Shown: one piece after another, positions 11,980 to 23,300 of the stretch
Layout: every line of letters starts with the position of its first letter
How positions within the stretch are numbered: the first letter of the stretch is position 1
From: Turritopsis dohrnii
Taxonomy: Eukaryota; Cnidaria; Hydrozoa; Anthoathecata; Oceaniidae
Assembly (NCBI GenBank): GCA_027922465.2
Contig: BQMF02000033.1
Span: forward strand, 62,001-126,000
Length of the DNA stretch: 64,000 nt
Direction of reading: 5' to 3'
Translations under genes and position numbers: made by a program
The notes under the pieces: model-generated
Databases searched by the model: none
What the model saw: only the letters and a program-made list of their open reading frames with translations
Told to the model about the DNA's origin: nothing

Positions 11980-13521
11980 ACAGATGAAAATATTCAAAAA
12001 ACGTACAAAAAACCTAATCATACTATGACGAAATTGAAAGAACAACAAAACAAACTAAAAGAAACCTTGAAAATATATTTACCTTAAAAATAATAATTAA
12101 AAACACAAACTTAATGATAAAATTAGTATAGCAAAATAATTTTTAACATATGAAAACATTCATACTTGTGGAGCCATTTTTTATTTCAGTTCAAAGCTCC
12201 TCTCTGGAAAATTCAAAACACAACAGTAAACATCCCTCTTATCCTTCATTTCTCCACTAATACTAACTGTGTTTTAACTAAATAGATACTATTTTAACTT
12301 TGGTTTATCTTTCAATACAAATTCACATCATCATGTTAGTAAATATTGATCATATGTTCTTCTGTAGCCATTATCATCAAACACTTCTAAACTCTTTACT
12401 TTCTATATTTTACACCTGTAAACAAATTAATTAAACTCAATTTACTTCTCAGCATACTTCCCTGAAATTCCACTACCATTTTTATACACTGAAAGGCAAA
12501 ATAAAAGTGGCGGCAAGCTCCCTTTCATGTTATTTTCTAAACTTCATAACTGTGGAGCCATTTTCAAATAAATAAGTAAAAGAACAGCCAGTTCGTTACC
12601 AAAACAAAACTGCTCGAAGGGCTTTTTGATCGTTTTAAGTCTGTTTTTACTATCTCTTTACGCTGTATTTATTAAATGTGTTTGACTCATGTACTTACTT
12701 TGTATCTTTTCTAAATGTTTTCCCACCGAAAAAAAAGTAAAACCATTTTCACCAATGTAAATAAACACCATCCTTTCTGCAGCCATTTTAACAACTTCAC
12801 TTACACTACACTACTTCATTGCTGCACTCTCATAACTATTTGATAAATATAAAAAGAAATACGTAAAATCAGCACACGTTTCTATCGTAAAAATAGATTT
12901 TCTTCCACTCCTTCTTTGTTTGGTTTTCCTCTGTAAAAACCCATTATATAAAAAACAAACATCTGTTCAAAAACTTACTTACTCATGTCCCACCTGTACT
13001 TCTATTAATCTAAAATACAATAACAGTAAAAGTTTAGCAATAAACATGGTTATAAAATGTTTTATAATAATAACAATACCTTCGTTTATACAAACCTGTG
13101 TTTCCTCGTCAAATACACAACAAAGAAATGAAAGACGTTATTAATGACCGAAATTTTTGGAATTTGTCAGCCAATCAAAACAGGGCATTTTAAGAGTTTT
13201 CCTCTATTAGCCAATGAAAGCGATCGCGGGCGGGATTTCCCCATATACTAATCGTAAAAAAACGCACAACGCAGATTGTTATAACATTTTTGGAATTCAT
13301 CAGCCAATCAGAATAGTGCATTTTAAGAGTTTTCCTTTAGTAGCCAATGAAATTGACCAGCGGTGGGATTTCCCCATATACTAATCGTAAAAAAAGTGTC
13401 TGTAACCGCTGCATGGTTTTACGATGAAAAGGGAAAAAATAAGGTTTTGACTGTTGAAAAAAAAAATATGTCACTCTCTAAAATAAAAGTGGGATGCACA
13501 ACGCGTATTATTATAATGAGA
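11980..13521 (-). mobile_element. Non-autonomous Helitron of the second family
   Basis: The minus-strand 5' end at 13521 reads TCTCATTATAATAATACGCG, then GTTGTGCATCCCACTTTTAT and TTTAGAGAGTG. The same terminus occurs at 52094 and, at the autonomous Helitron, at 31990. The interior aligns over more than 1 kb with 50500-52094. A second related terminus at about 13265-13290 and a duplicated ~132-bp block (13160 and 13292) show a tandem or nested end. I could not place the 3' end, so the low-coordinate edge is only the limit of visible similarity. Confidence 0.7.
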
Positions 13522-13734
13522 TATATCATGATGCTTTGAAGCTGTCAAACTTCCTTTGCGAACTTCATACGAAAGTTGGTTTTTACTTTGATCACGTGTG
13601 CTATTTTCAACTGTTTGAATAACCTTAGCATCCAATGATATGTCCGCCATTAAAGCTTTTATGAGGTCGATTTCATTAGCATTTGGATTTTTGATAATGT
13701 TTTCTGGCTTACATTTTCCATAACAGCTTCAGAC

Positions 13735-14404
13735 AAGGCTTTGTTGTACAATGGAAGAATCCTCTACTGATTTATAAACAACCACATCAGAATTGATTTC
13801 TGCTAAACTTTGAAGGAATGTTCTACTATGTTCACCACTTAGTGTCCTATGACTTGGAATACGAGGATCGAATTCTTTTAAGTAACGCATTTATACTTCT
13901 TCTAGCTTTTTTCTGATACTTAACTCAGAGACAAGTTTTGGTGTGAATTCCTTTTTCGTTTCTTTGCTCAATTCACAGTCAGCTTCTGTGCATGCTGGAT
14001 TTCACTAACCTCTACTTCAAGCATATTCCAGTTTGTGCATCGCTGCGAGAATGTGGTTGCAAGCCTCGTAAGCACCAGCCATGCATGACACTATTTCTGT
14101 TTTTTCATTAGTTGTGGAATACATTATTATCCACAGGGTTTTATTTTGTGAATAGCCTATGAACCTCTGATGCCACAGTAAATATATGTCATTTTTTTCT
14201 TGGAAGATACTTTGTAAGTTTTTATCTCTCCAACAAAACCAGTATCAAAAAAAGAGTTAGCCTTTTGGTCTTTATATTTTCCAATTTAATCTGAATTGAA
14301 TCTTTCTTCTTCAAAATGTAGGAAAAAATGTTACCAAGAGTTATTGATGGGCATTCAGTGCAGGCCATTTTGTAGTCCCGTGTGCACAGAGGTGTTAAAA
14401 GCAA
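13735..14404 (-). pseudogene. SWIM-type zinc-finger gene fragment (SWIM/YqaJ-like)
   Basis: Minus-strand frames read through a region ending SCMAGAYEACNHILAAMHKL, matching the C-x-A-G-x5-C-x-H core of SWIM zinc fingers. An NPACTEADCELS stretch follows, as is common before a YqaJ-type nuclease domain in transposon-associated proteins of invertebrates. A one-base slip in an A tract near 14195 and stops near 13890 and 13735 break the frame. No YqaJ catalytic motif is visible. The assignment to a SWIM finger is by motif; the YqaJ association is from family knowledge. Confidence 0.5.
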
Positions 14405-14849
14405 TTTTATTAATTAAACTACTTTTTGGCATGAACAAAATGTCAAAAATGGAGGATGGCATAAATTTTAGGGTCTGGAACCTGTTTTACTGACCCCTGC
14501 AAATTTTACAGTCAGCAAAAATTAAAGTTCAAAATACATCAAAACAAACTATACTATTCGATGGAGAATCAAAAACAAAGTAAAAAACATGTAAAAACTA
14601 TATCTTGAAAATGCACTGTTCTCAAAATATTTGCGATTAAAATATGTTAAGGATCAGGACCGTAAATTTAGAGACCAAGCTGATAAAATGGAATATCTCG
14701 AGAACTATGAGTGGTTGGTGGCTGAAATTTAGTACCTGCACTCACATTCAAGTTTCCTGTAAAAAAACTAAAATATTTGGAACAGTTTCTCCTTCATAAT
14801 GGCGGATTATGAGTAAAATACAGACTGGGTATCAACTGTAGCACAAAAA

Positions 14850-15200
14850 ACTGAAATACAAAAAGCACAATACAAAAATCTAAAAATGGATTTTGCTCCA
14901 TGCAAGTATTGATTGTTTTCATCATCACTATCACTCAAGTCGCATTCCATTTCGTCATCAGAGTTCTTGCATGTGTCACTGTTATTGCAGCCAATACATT
15001 TACACATGTCCAGTGCATCGCAAATCGTTTTTCCTACATTTGCATCTATTGGTCACACATTTTGTGCTGCATGAACAACACTCAATTTGATGAGTGCCAG
15101 TGGTGCAGGAAGTTCATCCGTAAATATGGGTATGAAAACATCAAACAGCAATATCATGCATCATGGAACTGCAAAATAAGTTGGTCAGGTAACGATAACG
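14850..15200 (-). pseudogene. Cysteine-rich (CXC-like) exon remnant
   Basis: The minus strand encodes CCSCSTKCVTNRCKCRKNDL, then after a one-base shift CKCIGCNNSDTCKNS and a long acidic tail. The spacing of C-x-C and C-x2-C pairs resembles tesmin/TSO1-type CXC domains and the Cys-rich C-termini of some transposon proteins. An acceptor-like TTTTGCAG precedes it near 15180. Frameshift and stops mark it as dead. It may belong with the neighbouring minus-strand remnants, but that is not demonstrable. Confidence 0.45.
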
Positions 15201-15504
15201 ATATTATTTCGAACTTCGCATAGACAAAATGTTTGATGAAATTGATCACTAAATATCATGAGCAATGGATACGGACGTTGTTTGCAATCATTCATTATTG
15301 CCAATCTGTAAATGTAATCAAAAAATAAGTTGTGAGTAGCAACAAAATAAGCATGAATGATGTGTTTGAATCTGACTCACCATTGTTTCCCTTCACATCT
15401 AAACTAACTGTAAACATCTGAATATCTTTATAATGTGTCTAAGCCTATAATCATCTACTGCATACAAAGAACAAATCATCATGTAAAAGTAGCCTTAAAA
15501 ACTG

Positions 15505-15805
15505 ATTGGAAACTAAGCTGACAAAACCAAGAAACGTTAATCTTTATTTACAATCACAAAAGCCCTATTATTTAAAAGAAAGAAGAAATACATATTAGAT
15601 GGCACTCCATTAATCATATCTGTAACCCAATATGCAAAATCGTCCAAAAAATCACTGTGACGGAGAGCATTCTTAGCAAAATTGTGTAGATTTCTATAGA
15701 AATGCACTCCTTCGCAGATATTTCTTAATAAATGTGCTGACTGGTAAAGAACTGAAAATATATTTTCAAAATTGTAAAATTTCTGTTCGGCACTAATTCA
15801 ATACT
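15505..15805 (-). pseudogene. Unidentified exon, inverted relative of 10857-11110
   Basis: The minus strand reads an uninterrupted ~47-residue stretch including LLRNICEGVHFYRNLHNF and FLDDFAYWVTDMINGVPSN (about 15735-15595). Its reverse-complement relative on the + strand at 10857 is degraded. Conservation as a pair suggests a transposon exon. I do not recognise the domain. Confidence 0.45.
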
Positions 15806-16075
15806 AATTGATAGAGTGACAGACATACTTCAACTCAAATATTAGGTTAGTAAATTGACAATGTGAAAGCTGGAATGTCAGGATACTGTGATGAAAGAGG
15901 TAAGCCAAAGAAATTGGAGTAAGCAACTTTATTCTAAATAAAACTAATTATCTAAACTAAAATATCTATATATTTATATAGATATACCCTCATCAGTTTT
16001 CTATTCATTTTAGTGAGTCTATGTAAAAAAAGTCAAATGAAAATTTCCTAACTCTCACTAAAAGGTCTCAGTAAC

Positions 16076-17877
16076 TCACTTTAATGAATAGAAAACTGAT
16101 GGGGCAAAAGCGTTGAAATTATATTGGTTCACAACAGTTGGCTGTATTTGGCTGCGGTTGGTAGCTGGTAGCTTTTTATTTTTTTTGCTCCAGATAAATT
16201 TCGGGTGGTCCCGACCCCCGAATCTCTTCCACGCCTGAAAAGCCGCATTAGATCGGGGGCCGGGATGGGTTTTTCGGTAATCCCGAAATTCTTTGTACGA
16301 ATCTACAATGTATAGTTGAAACAAATTTTATTAGTGAAGAAACAAACAGGTTGATATTAGAATTGATAAAATACTATATCAGGGAAACTTACATTTCCTT
16401 TTATTTGCCACAGCTGCATCTAAAATAAAATGCAAAAGACTAAGACGCAATTTCACACATGTTACGTTAACATTGGAATTGCAAGAAATATTACCATTAG
16501 GTTTGGCGGATGATGGTAGGTCAGCTAAAAGAAATGTATAAGTAGATTGTGAAAGTCATAGCATATAGAAATGGAAACTACAAAGTTATGTCAACTAAAA
16601 CCCTTACTCTTTGCCACATTCTGCACGTTATTGGTATCTAATGAAGGAAATTCATAATAATATAATATAATATAATTCATTCAATTTACAGAATGTCCAA
16701 ACATACATCGTAGACAAAGGAGTATAAATAGATAGATTGTGAAAGTCATAAAATATAGAAGGAAAACATTAATGTGTATTGACTCTTACTATCAGCTGCT
16801 GATAAAGCATTATCTAAAAGATTTAAAAAGTAGCTGTCATATAAAAGAAAGACAAAAGAAATTGAAGCTACAATGTTATGTTAATACAAACCCTTACTCC
16901 TTTGCCACATTCGGCGCGATATTGGTATCTAATGCAGAAAAGGACAAAGTTATTATTGCAGTATAGAATAGGTCCAAATATAAACAAAGGAGTAGATTGT
17001 GAGTCATAGCATATAGAAAGAAAATGTTAATGTGTATTGACTCTTACTTTACTAACAGCTGTTGGTAAAGCATTCTCTAAATACAGAAGGTTTAAAAAGT
17101 AGCTGTCATACAAAAGAAAGATAAACGAAATTGAAACTACAAAGTAATGTCAATTAAAACCCTTACTCTTTGCCACATTCGGCACGTTATTGGTATCTAA
17201 TGAAGGAAATCACGAAGTTATAAATACAATGTCCAAATATACATTAAAGACAAAGGAGTATAAGTAAGTAGATTGTGAAAGTTATAACATATAGAAAGGA
17301 AACGTTGATATTAATTGATTCTTACTATCAGCTGTTGGTACACAATTAGCTATAGAACAAAAGGTCCAGGAAGTAGCATATATTCAAAAATGTCATACAC
17401 TGTAACTCAAACAGCCTGATTCAGCAGATGAAAAAACCAAGAGAAAATGAATTGAAAACTCCAATAAATATCCTTACTATTTTCAATATTTTCACTGCCA
17501 TCTGTATAAAGGAAAAGAAGATGTTGTAATGGCAGCATGTAAATCCAAAATTTATAAGATGAGATAGATAAAGCAGATAAAAAATGCTATTAAGAAAGAA
17601 TTTTTACCTTCACCAAGTAGTTCTATTTCTCGTTCTGAAATGAAATCAATTTGCTTTGAGAATACTGACTACTTTCATAGAAAATAATCTAATATATTAC
17701 AGACGAAATTGTATAAATGAAAAAACTGGAGTTATTTTAAAAATAATTTTTACCTGCACTAATAAATTTGTCTTCTGACTCTGAAATGAAATCAATTTGA
17801 TTAGTATTTTAATGTCTCTTACAGAAAGTTTAAAAAAGTAATGTTTTACCGTTGCACACATCCATGGGAGTTCCCAT
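16076..17877 (-). CDS. Micro-exon gene, ~149-residue predicted protein
   Basis: Ten minus-strand exons can be chained by canonical GT-AG sites: 17877-17850 (ATG), 17780-17754, 17634-17608, 17501-17478, 17196-17167, 16928-16898, 16637-16608, 16524-16495, 16419-16393, and terminal 16302-16076. The eight internal exons are 24-31 nt. All junctions are phase 1, so cassettes can be skipped without frame loss, except 16928-16898, which is 31 nt and would break the frame. Without it the CDS is 450 nt. Exons at 17196, 16928 and 16637 are duplicates (DTNNVPNVAK-like). The terminal exon is basic, with HPGPRSNAAFQAWKRFGGRD. No signal peptide or known domain was recognised. It lies downstream, on the same strand, of the Helitron helicase. 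Confidence 0.6.
16530..17480. repeat. Tandem ~270-290 bp repeat carrying one micro-exon per unit
   Basis: At least three units share AGTAGATTGTGAAAGTCATA, a CTTACT..CAGCTG block and the micro-exon. Micro-exon starts are 268 and 291 bp apart. Within each unit a further CAG-CTGATA-GTAAG arrangement (minus strand, near 16795, 17060 and 17335) resembles a 6-nt exon with its splice sites. The repeat explains how the micro-exons were multiplied. Confidence 0.65.
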
Positions 17878-18300
17878 TATTATAGTAATTCACTAAATGA
17901 AGAAAAAACAAAAGTTACAATCATGGAGAGATAATATGGAGCATGCCCTGACTTTTAGTTCATGAATTGTCCACAAAGTTTACTTCATGCACAATTCATG
18001 GTAACGGAGTACACGGCGAGAACGTAAGTCAATGGGACTTGTACTCCACCTAAAAAACAACAAAATCTACAGGTTGTTCATTAGGTACAAAGCTGCCAAA
18101 CTACAGTGCCACAACAACTGTCATCAGTGACTACAGCAATGGTTTACAGTAATACTAATGAGCCACAACATGTCTCAACAGTGGCGTAACTTACAGAAGA
18201 AGCCAAAACAACTGCCAACAGCAGCCACCACTGTAAGTGTTTACTCTATCTTATTATATAACAGAATTTCAAATTCAAATGTTAAGGTGAATCACGACAT
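17878..18300. other. Gap between micro-exon gene and Helitron helicase
   Basis: No coding exon is certain. An inverted repeat (CATGAATTGT/ACAATTCATG, about 17961-18000) and a GGAGTAC/GTACTCC pair (18006-18047) could form hairpins. None matches a standard Helitron 3' hairpin followed by CTRR, so the Helitron 3' end was not located. Confidence 0.35.
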
Positions 18301-20051
18301 TCACAGCAACACTTGTGGAAAGACAACATTTTGAGTATACATCTTTCCATTAACATAACCTTGCTTACCCATACCGGCAACTTTGATTTTAACATTACCA
18401 AATGCTTTTGCCCTTGAACAGGCAACATACAACTGTCCATGTGAAAAACACGGTCTCTGCAAAAACAAACCAATTTTTTCAAACGTTTGACCTTGGCTTT
18501 TGTTAATAGTAAAAGAGTATGCCAACCGAATAGGAAGTTGTCTGCGCTTCAATACAAAAGGCATACCTGTGTCAGATGGTGACAATTGTACTCTAGGTAT
18601 AAAAATCAGTTCCCCAACTGCTGACCCTGTCAAAACTTCAGCCTTAATAAAGTTATGCGACAATTCACGAACAATCAAGCGGGTGCCATTACAGAGACCT
18701 TTCCTGATGTTCAGATTCCTCAAAAGCATAATAATAGCCCCAACTTTAAGTTTCAAACAATGTGGAGGCATACCGGATGGTGTAATACTATTCAGAAAAT
18801 CAACCGGATAGTTTTGCTGCTCTTCTTCATCGTCACACAGCACTTCATCAGCACTGTAATAGCAAACCGCATCTCCAGGCAGTCTGTCCAACACCTCATT
18901 ATTAATGATCAACGATTGATCATTTGTCGGTGACAGAATGGCTGTGGTGGCGTATTCGTGAGGCTCCAGTCCGTCGTACATTACAGATATAATCGAAGTT
19001 TCTTTAGGAACAACACAACAATCAGGAATTTCGATGGAACCTTTAGCAGGTTCGCTTTGTTTGGTTGGAAGTTCACCGTTACCAAGTTGCAACAGCCAAT
19101 TACAAAATTCTTGCTCTTCCGGTCTAGCTCTCATATTTTCAGTGAGAGAGTATTTTGCCACTGATGCCCATAACACAGAACTGGTCAAGCAAACTTCAAT
19201 AACATCGGTTGGCTTTCCCTTTTTCACAACCGGCAAACACTGACGAAAATCACCACCCCACAAAAGAACCTTGCCACCAAAAAGTGCATCACTGCCACAA
19301 ATATCCTTGAGTAATCTGTCCACAGCATGGAAAATGTGGGTAGAAACCATAGTTGCTTCATCGATCAGAAACAGGTCGACACTTCGAAGGTATTCCGCAT
19401 GTTTCGAAGCTGGTGTTATATTACATACACTATTTTCTAAAACAGGAACAGGCAAACGAAATAATGAATGCAATGTACAACCACCAGACAGTAAGGTGGC
19501 TGCAATACCTGTATATGCAGCAGTAGCAACTTTCCAACCTCTGGCTCTGCATGCTGCAATAACATAATTGTATGTAAAAGTCTTACCTGTGCCAGCCGGT
19601 CCATCTAGGTAAAACAATGTTTCAAGTTGTGCTAAACCATTACGCACATTTGAAACTGCACACAAAATGGCATCTGCCACAACTTACTGCTGTTCGTTAA
19701 GCAAAGGCCTTACCTGCTCCGCCCTGTCGATGTAAATATTTACATCAACTTCTTCCTGAGCAACCTGTTGAACCAATTCAGGAAGATTAAACTGTGTTAA
19801 AGTCATACCAAATTGTCTCAGGACATTATCAATGTAACCCAAAACCCTTTGCTCAGCTTGAGCAACAGCCAGTGTTCGAAGGTAGTCTTCACACAGATTC
19901 CCCTTGAACGTATTCCACAATTCAAGAGGATTAGAGGGCTCACAGTGAGTCAAAATAGTAACAAACAGTTGTCTAAGCTGTTGGGGCATTTGAAACGTTG
20001 AAGCCTCTTCCAATGTATTGTGCCACTCTGCGTCATCTTGCAGAAGATGTC
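18301..20051 (-). pseudogene. Helitron Pif1-like helicase domain (C-terminal part)
   Basis: This is the SF1B helicase half of a Helitron Rep-Hel protein, which unwinds DNA during rolling-circle transposition. It carries Walker A GPAGTGKT, Walker B-type DEATM, the GGDFRQCLPV motif and the C-terminal TINKSQGQTFEKIGL block, and ends NVVFPQVLL. The part from 20051 to 19687 (LLQDDAEWHNTLEEAS.. onward) links Rep to helicase. An in-frame TAA at 19684-19686 separates it from the helicase proper. Upstream coding resumes at 28405, beyond the IS3EU insertion. The two halves align without gap with the intact relative at 56094. Confidence 0.9.
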
Positions 20052-20074
20052 TATGGCGGCTCAAATGGTGCAAT

Positions 20075-20245
20075 ATTCAGACTATTTATTATTCAGACTT
20101 CAGACTGACATATTTCAGACTTCAGGCTTTCATAATTCAGACTTCAGACGTTTTTATTCAGATTCAGACTTTCATATTTCAGACTTCAGACTAACTTCTT
20201 CAGACTTCAGCCTTTCACAATTCAGAGTTCAGACTCACACAGTGT
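20075..20245. repeat. IS3EU left subterminal iterons
   Basis: About six copies of TTCAGACT, mostly as TTCAGACTTCAGACT pairs separated by 8-15 bp, lie just inside the left terminus. They mirror the array at 28205-28378 in reverse complement. Such arrays are candidate transposase-binding sites. Confidence 0.8.
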
Positions 20246-20307
20246 TTGGAAGATCTCGCTCGGTCCTGGTTTTGTCTTCTTCTTAGCGCTAGAAATGCCA
20301 AATCAAA

Positions 20308-23300
20308 ATGGCGTCAAACAACAGCAGCACGTCGCCTTCTTGTTCCCACTGTCAGCAACAAAGAAGAACCGAAAATATATACGAAAGAACTCAGCAGCTT
20401 ATAAATAATGCTGCATCCCAATTTAATAACAATAATACACGTGTAAACCATCGACATGTGGATGTAAGTTCAGCCTTTTTCCTTTTCGTTTCTCTTCTAA
20501 CAGTCAGGGATAACAGCTAATCGCGGGATCCCGCAAACGCGTGATCCAATTGGTTTCCGTTTAGCTACCGCTAAACGCTGTTATTAGTGTTCAATTAGTT
20601 TGCAGGACAGCGGAGAGCATCTGGCGTATTGAAAGTATGTTGTTGCAGTGATTTTGTTACACTACTTTTTTTTTTTTGGAAATTCTACGTCTAAACTGAT
20701 CATCTTGCTATATATTGATATATTAGGTACTAAAATAATAATGTAATCATGTCACAGAAACGAAAATTGCGACATATGCGTCATGATCAGTTACAAGAAC
20801 GAGCAGATAGTGGAAGATTCATAAGAAAGTGTGGCTGCGTACTTCATGAACAATGGTCTGATGCCAGCCTATTTTTAGTATACAACATCGCTACCTCTAG
20901 AAAGTACAATCTCAAAGTAATCAAGGCTATGAGAGATTGTAATTATCTTAGTACTTATGGGAATATGCTTTGCACTGCTTGCTACGAACGATTTACGAAC
21001 GAAGAGTACGTATATTTTGTTTTCATAGAAATTCTCTTGTTCTTGGAAGTCGTTGCACGATGATTTTTGGTTGAAAATCTTTTTGCATAAATCTTTCCTT
21101 TAGCTTATTAAGAGGAATGTATGAAAGTTTAAGCTCAGAATATCTTTTCCATGCCCCTTAGAGACGGAGATGATGATGCAGGTATTACTGAACCTGATGT
21201 GGATACTCTAAATGAGCCTCCACCTGGTGCAATTGCCATTGATGAATATGATGATGACTGTGCTAGTAAATGTGATTATGAAAGTGAGCTAATGAGGTAA
21301 TTCCGTTAAAACGTAATGTTATCATTTTTGTTGTTAATGTTGTTTAAAATTATTTTACCTGCATTATTAACATCATTCTCACGTTGCTTTAGGTTGGAAA
21401 AGCTCATAGACGATGTGATAAATTCAATTGAAAAGTTACCAAAAGAGCAAATAAAAAATGTTAACAGAGAAAAGCTTGGAAAGATGCTTAAAGTAATCAG
21501 CTCTAATTTTATAGAAAGGGATATTAAATCAGATGGATTGGAGCTCTGTTCTTTGTACAAAAGTACATCGTACTTATCAAATTTGGATTCAAAAAATTTT
21601 CTTTTGGAAAGAAACCAGCTGTTGCTTGATTTTCTTACAGGGCTCATTAAATTCGATTATAAAGTTCAGGAAAATACTGTCCTTCTGTACTCTTTGGCAA
21701 TAGTAATAGAGATGATTTACCATCTTAGAAATAACAACATTATACCTTAAGGGAAGAAATTTTCGCGGGAAGAAATTTTCGCGGAATTTAATTTCGCGGT
21801 TGAAATGGTAAAAATGGCCGATTTTCGCGGAATTTAATTTCGCGATTGACCAATTTTAACATGTTTTGCGGAATTAAATTTCGTGGTTTTCGATTTTCAA
21901 ACAAATACTTAACATAAATGCCTCCTTTTTTGCGTTGTGAATCGTTTTTTCTTTTATTATTTAACATATAAAACTAAAATTGAATTTTCGCGGAATTTAA
22001 TTTCGCGATTGAGCAATTTTGACGTGCTTCGCGGAATTTAATTTCGCGGTTAGGGGCCAAAATCGCGAAATTAAATTCCGCGAAAATTTCTGCCGCGAAA
22101 ATTTCTTCCCGCGAAAATTTCTTCCCTTAAGGTAATGCCCCACAACTTTATGGCAAATTTGGTGCAAAGTTTCATTGCTGGCTCTAAAACTGTTTCAGTG
22201 ATCAATGAAAAAGTTTCACCTAGTGCTGGTTACAGCACTTACAAGCAATGGATTTGTGACAAAGGTGCAGACATCATCCCATCCCCAGAACCTGATACAA
22301 TAACTTTCTTCGATAACATTGGAAAATACATAAGAAAAAACTATAGGGTTTCCTGTCAGAAAAATGCAGCAGCTGATATCATTACTGCCACATTGCACTT
22401 TGTTGACAATGGCAGTAAGCTTCAGGAAAATGCTGACTTAATTCCAGGAAAATGGAGGGGAAAAGAAGAAATTCATGTTATTCAAGAAAGGATGAGAGAA
22501 AGAATTTCAGAGGCAAATGTTCTTTTTCGCAAATACCGTTTGCATTTCATTGAAATTCTAATAAAAAACGTGTTATACGAAAACCAAGATGTAGAAAACA
22601 AAATTGCATCACTGCAATCCTCCAAAAGAAGGTGCGTAAATATCAATTGTGCAAAGACATTTGATATTGTTAAGAGAAAATGTGATGCATGCTCGTCCAA
22701 ATTGGAAAAGCAAAGCGATCCAGAAGTCTTGCTAACGCAGAATCAAATTTTGACAAAGCAATTCAGTTTCAACGTGAAAGTGAACAATAATGCAGCAACT
22801 ATAATGATGGGAGATCCAATTCTTGTCAACCCTAATAGTTACGAATCAGTGCAAACAGTTCTGGATTCTATGGGAAGACGGCAAATCAATCGAAAGAAAA
22901 AATGGACCGTCCTTGGTTGTGATGGACCGCCATTCTGCTTGGCCAGTCGTATTATCGAAAACAATAGTGATGATTATAAGTGGGTAACGATGGTTAGTGG
23001 TACAATTTCTCAATCCAACTTTCACTTCTTCTTTCTTTGGAAAAATTACAGCCATTGCATAGGGATCGTATTCGTTATCATCATCATTTTGCACAAGCAT
23101 TTCAACCTCATTGTGTGGACGGACGTGGTAGATATGATATCCCTTGATTGCACTGTTAATCACTTTTATTTTCATTCTTCAGCAGCCAACGAAGTACGAA
23201 GAAAAGAAAACAACAAACACGTGCTGAAAACAGCGTGCTGAAAACAGCAAAAAAACGAAATCGGGTCGGCTAACCTGACATATGGGCCGGATAAATAGTT

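Noticed and set aside
14893..15223. Plus-strand open frames of 65 and 107 residues
   Set aside because: They are antisense to the Cys-rich minus-strand remnant, whose cysteine spacing explains the open frame.
18006..18047. Hairpin GGAGTAC/GTACTCC as the 3' end of the minus-strand Helitron
   Set aside because: Loop of about 28 nt and no CTRR at the right distance; unlike the compact GC hairpin of the other family.
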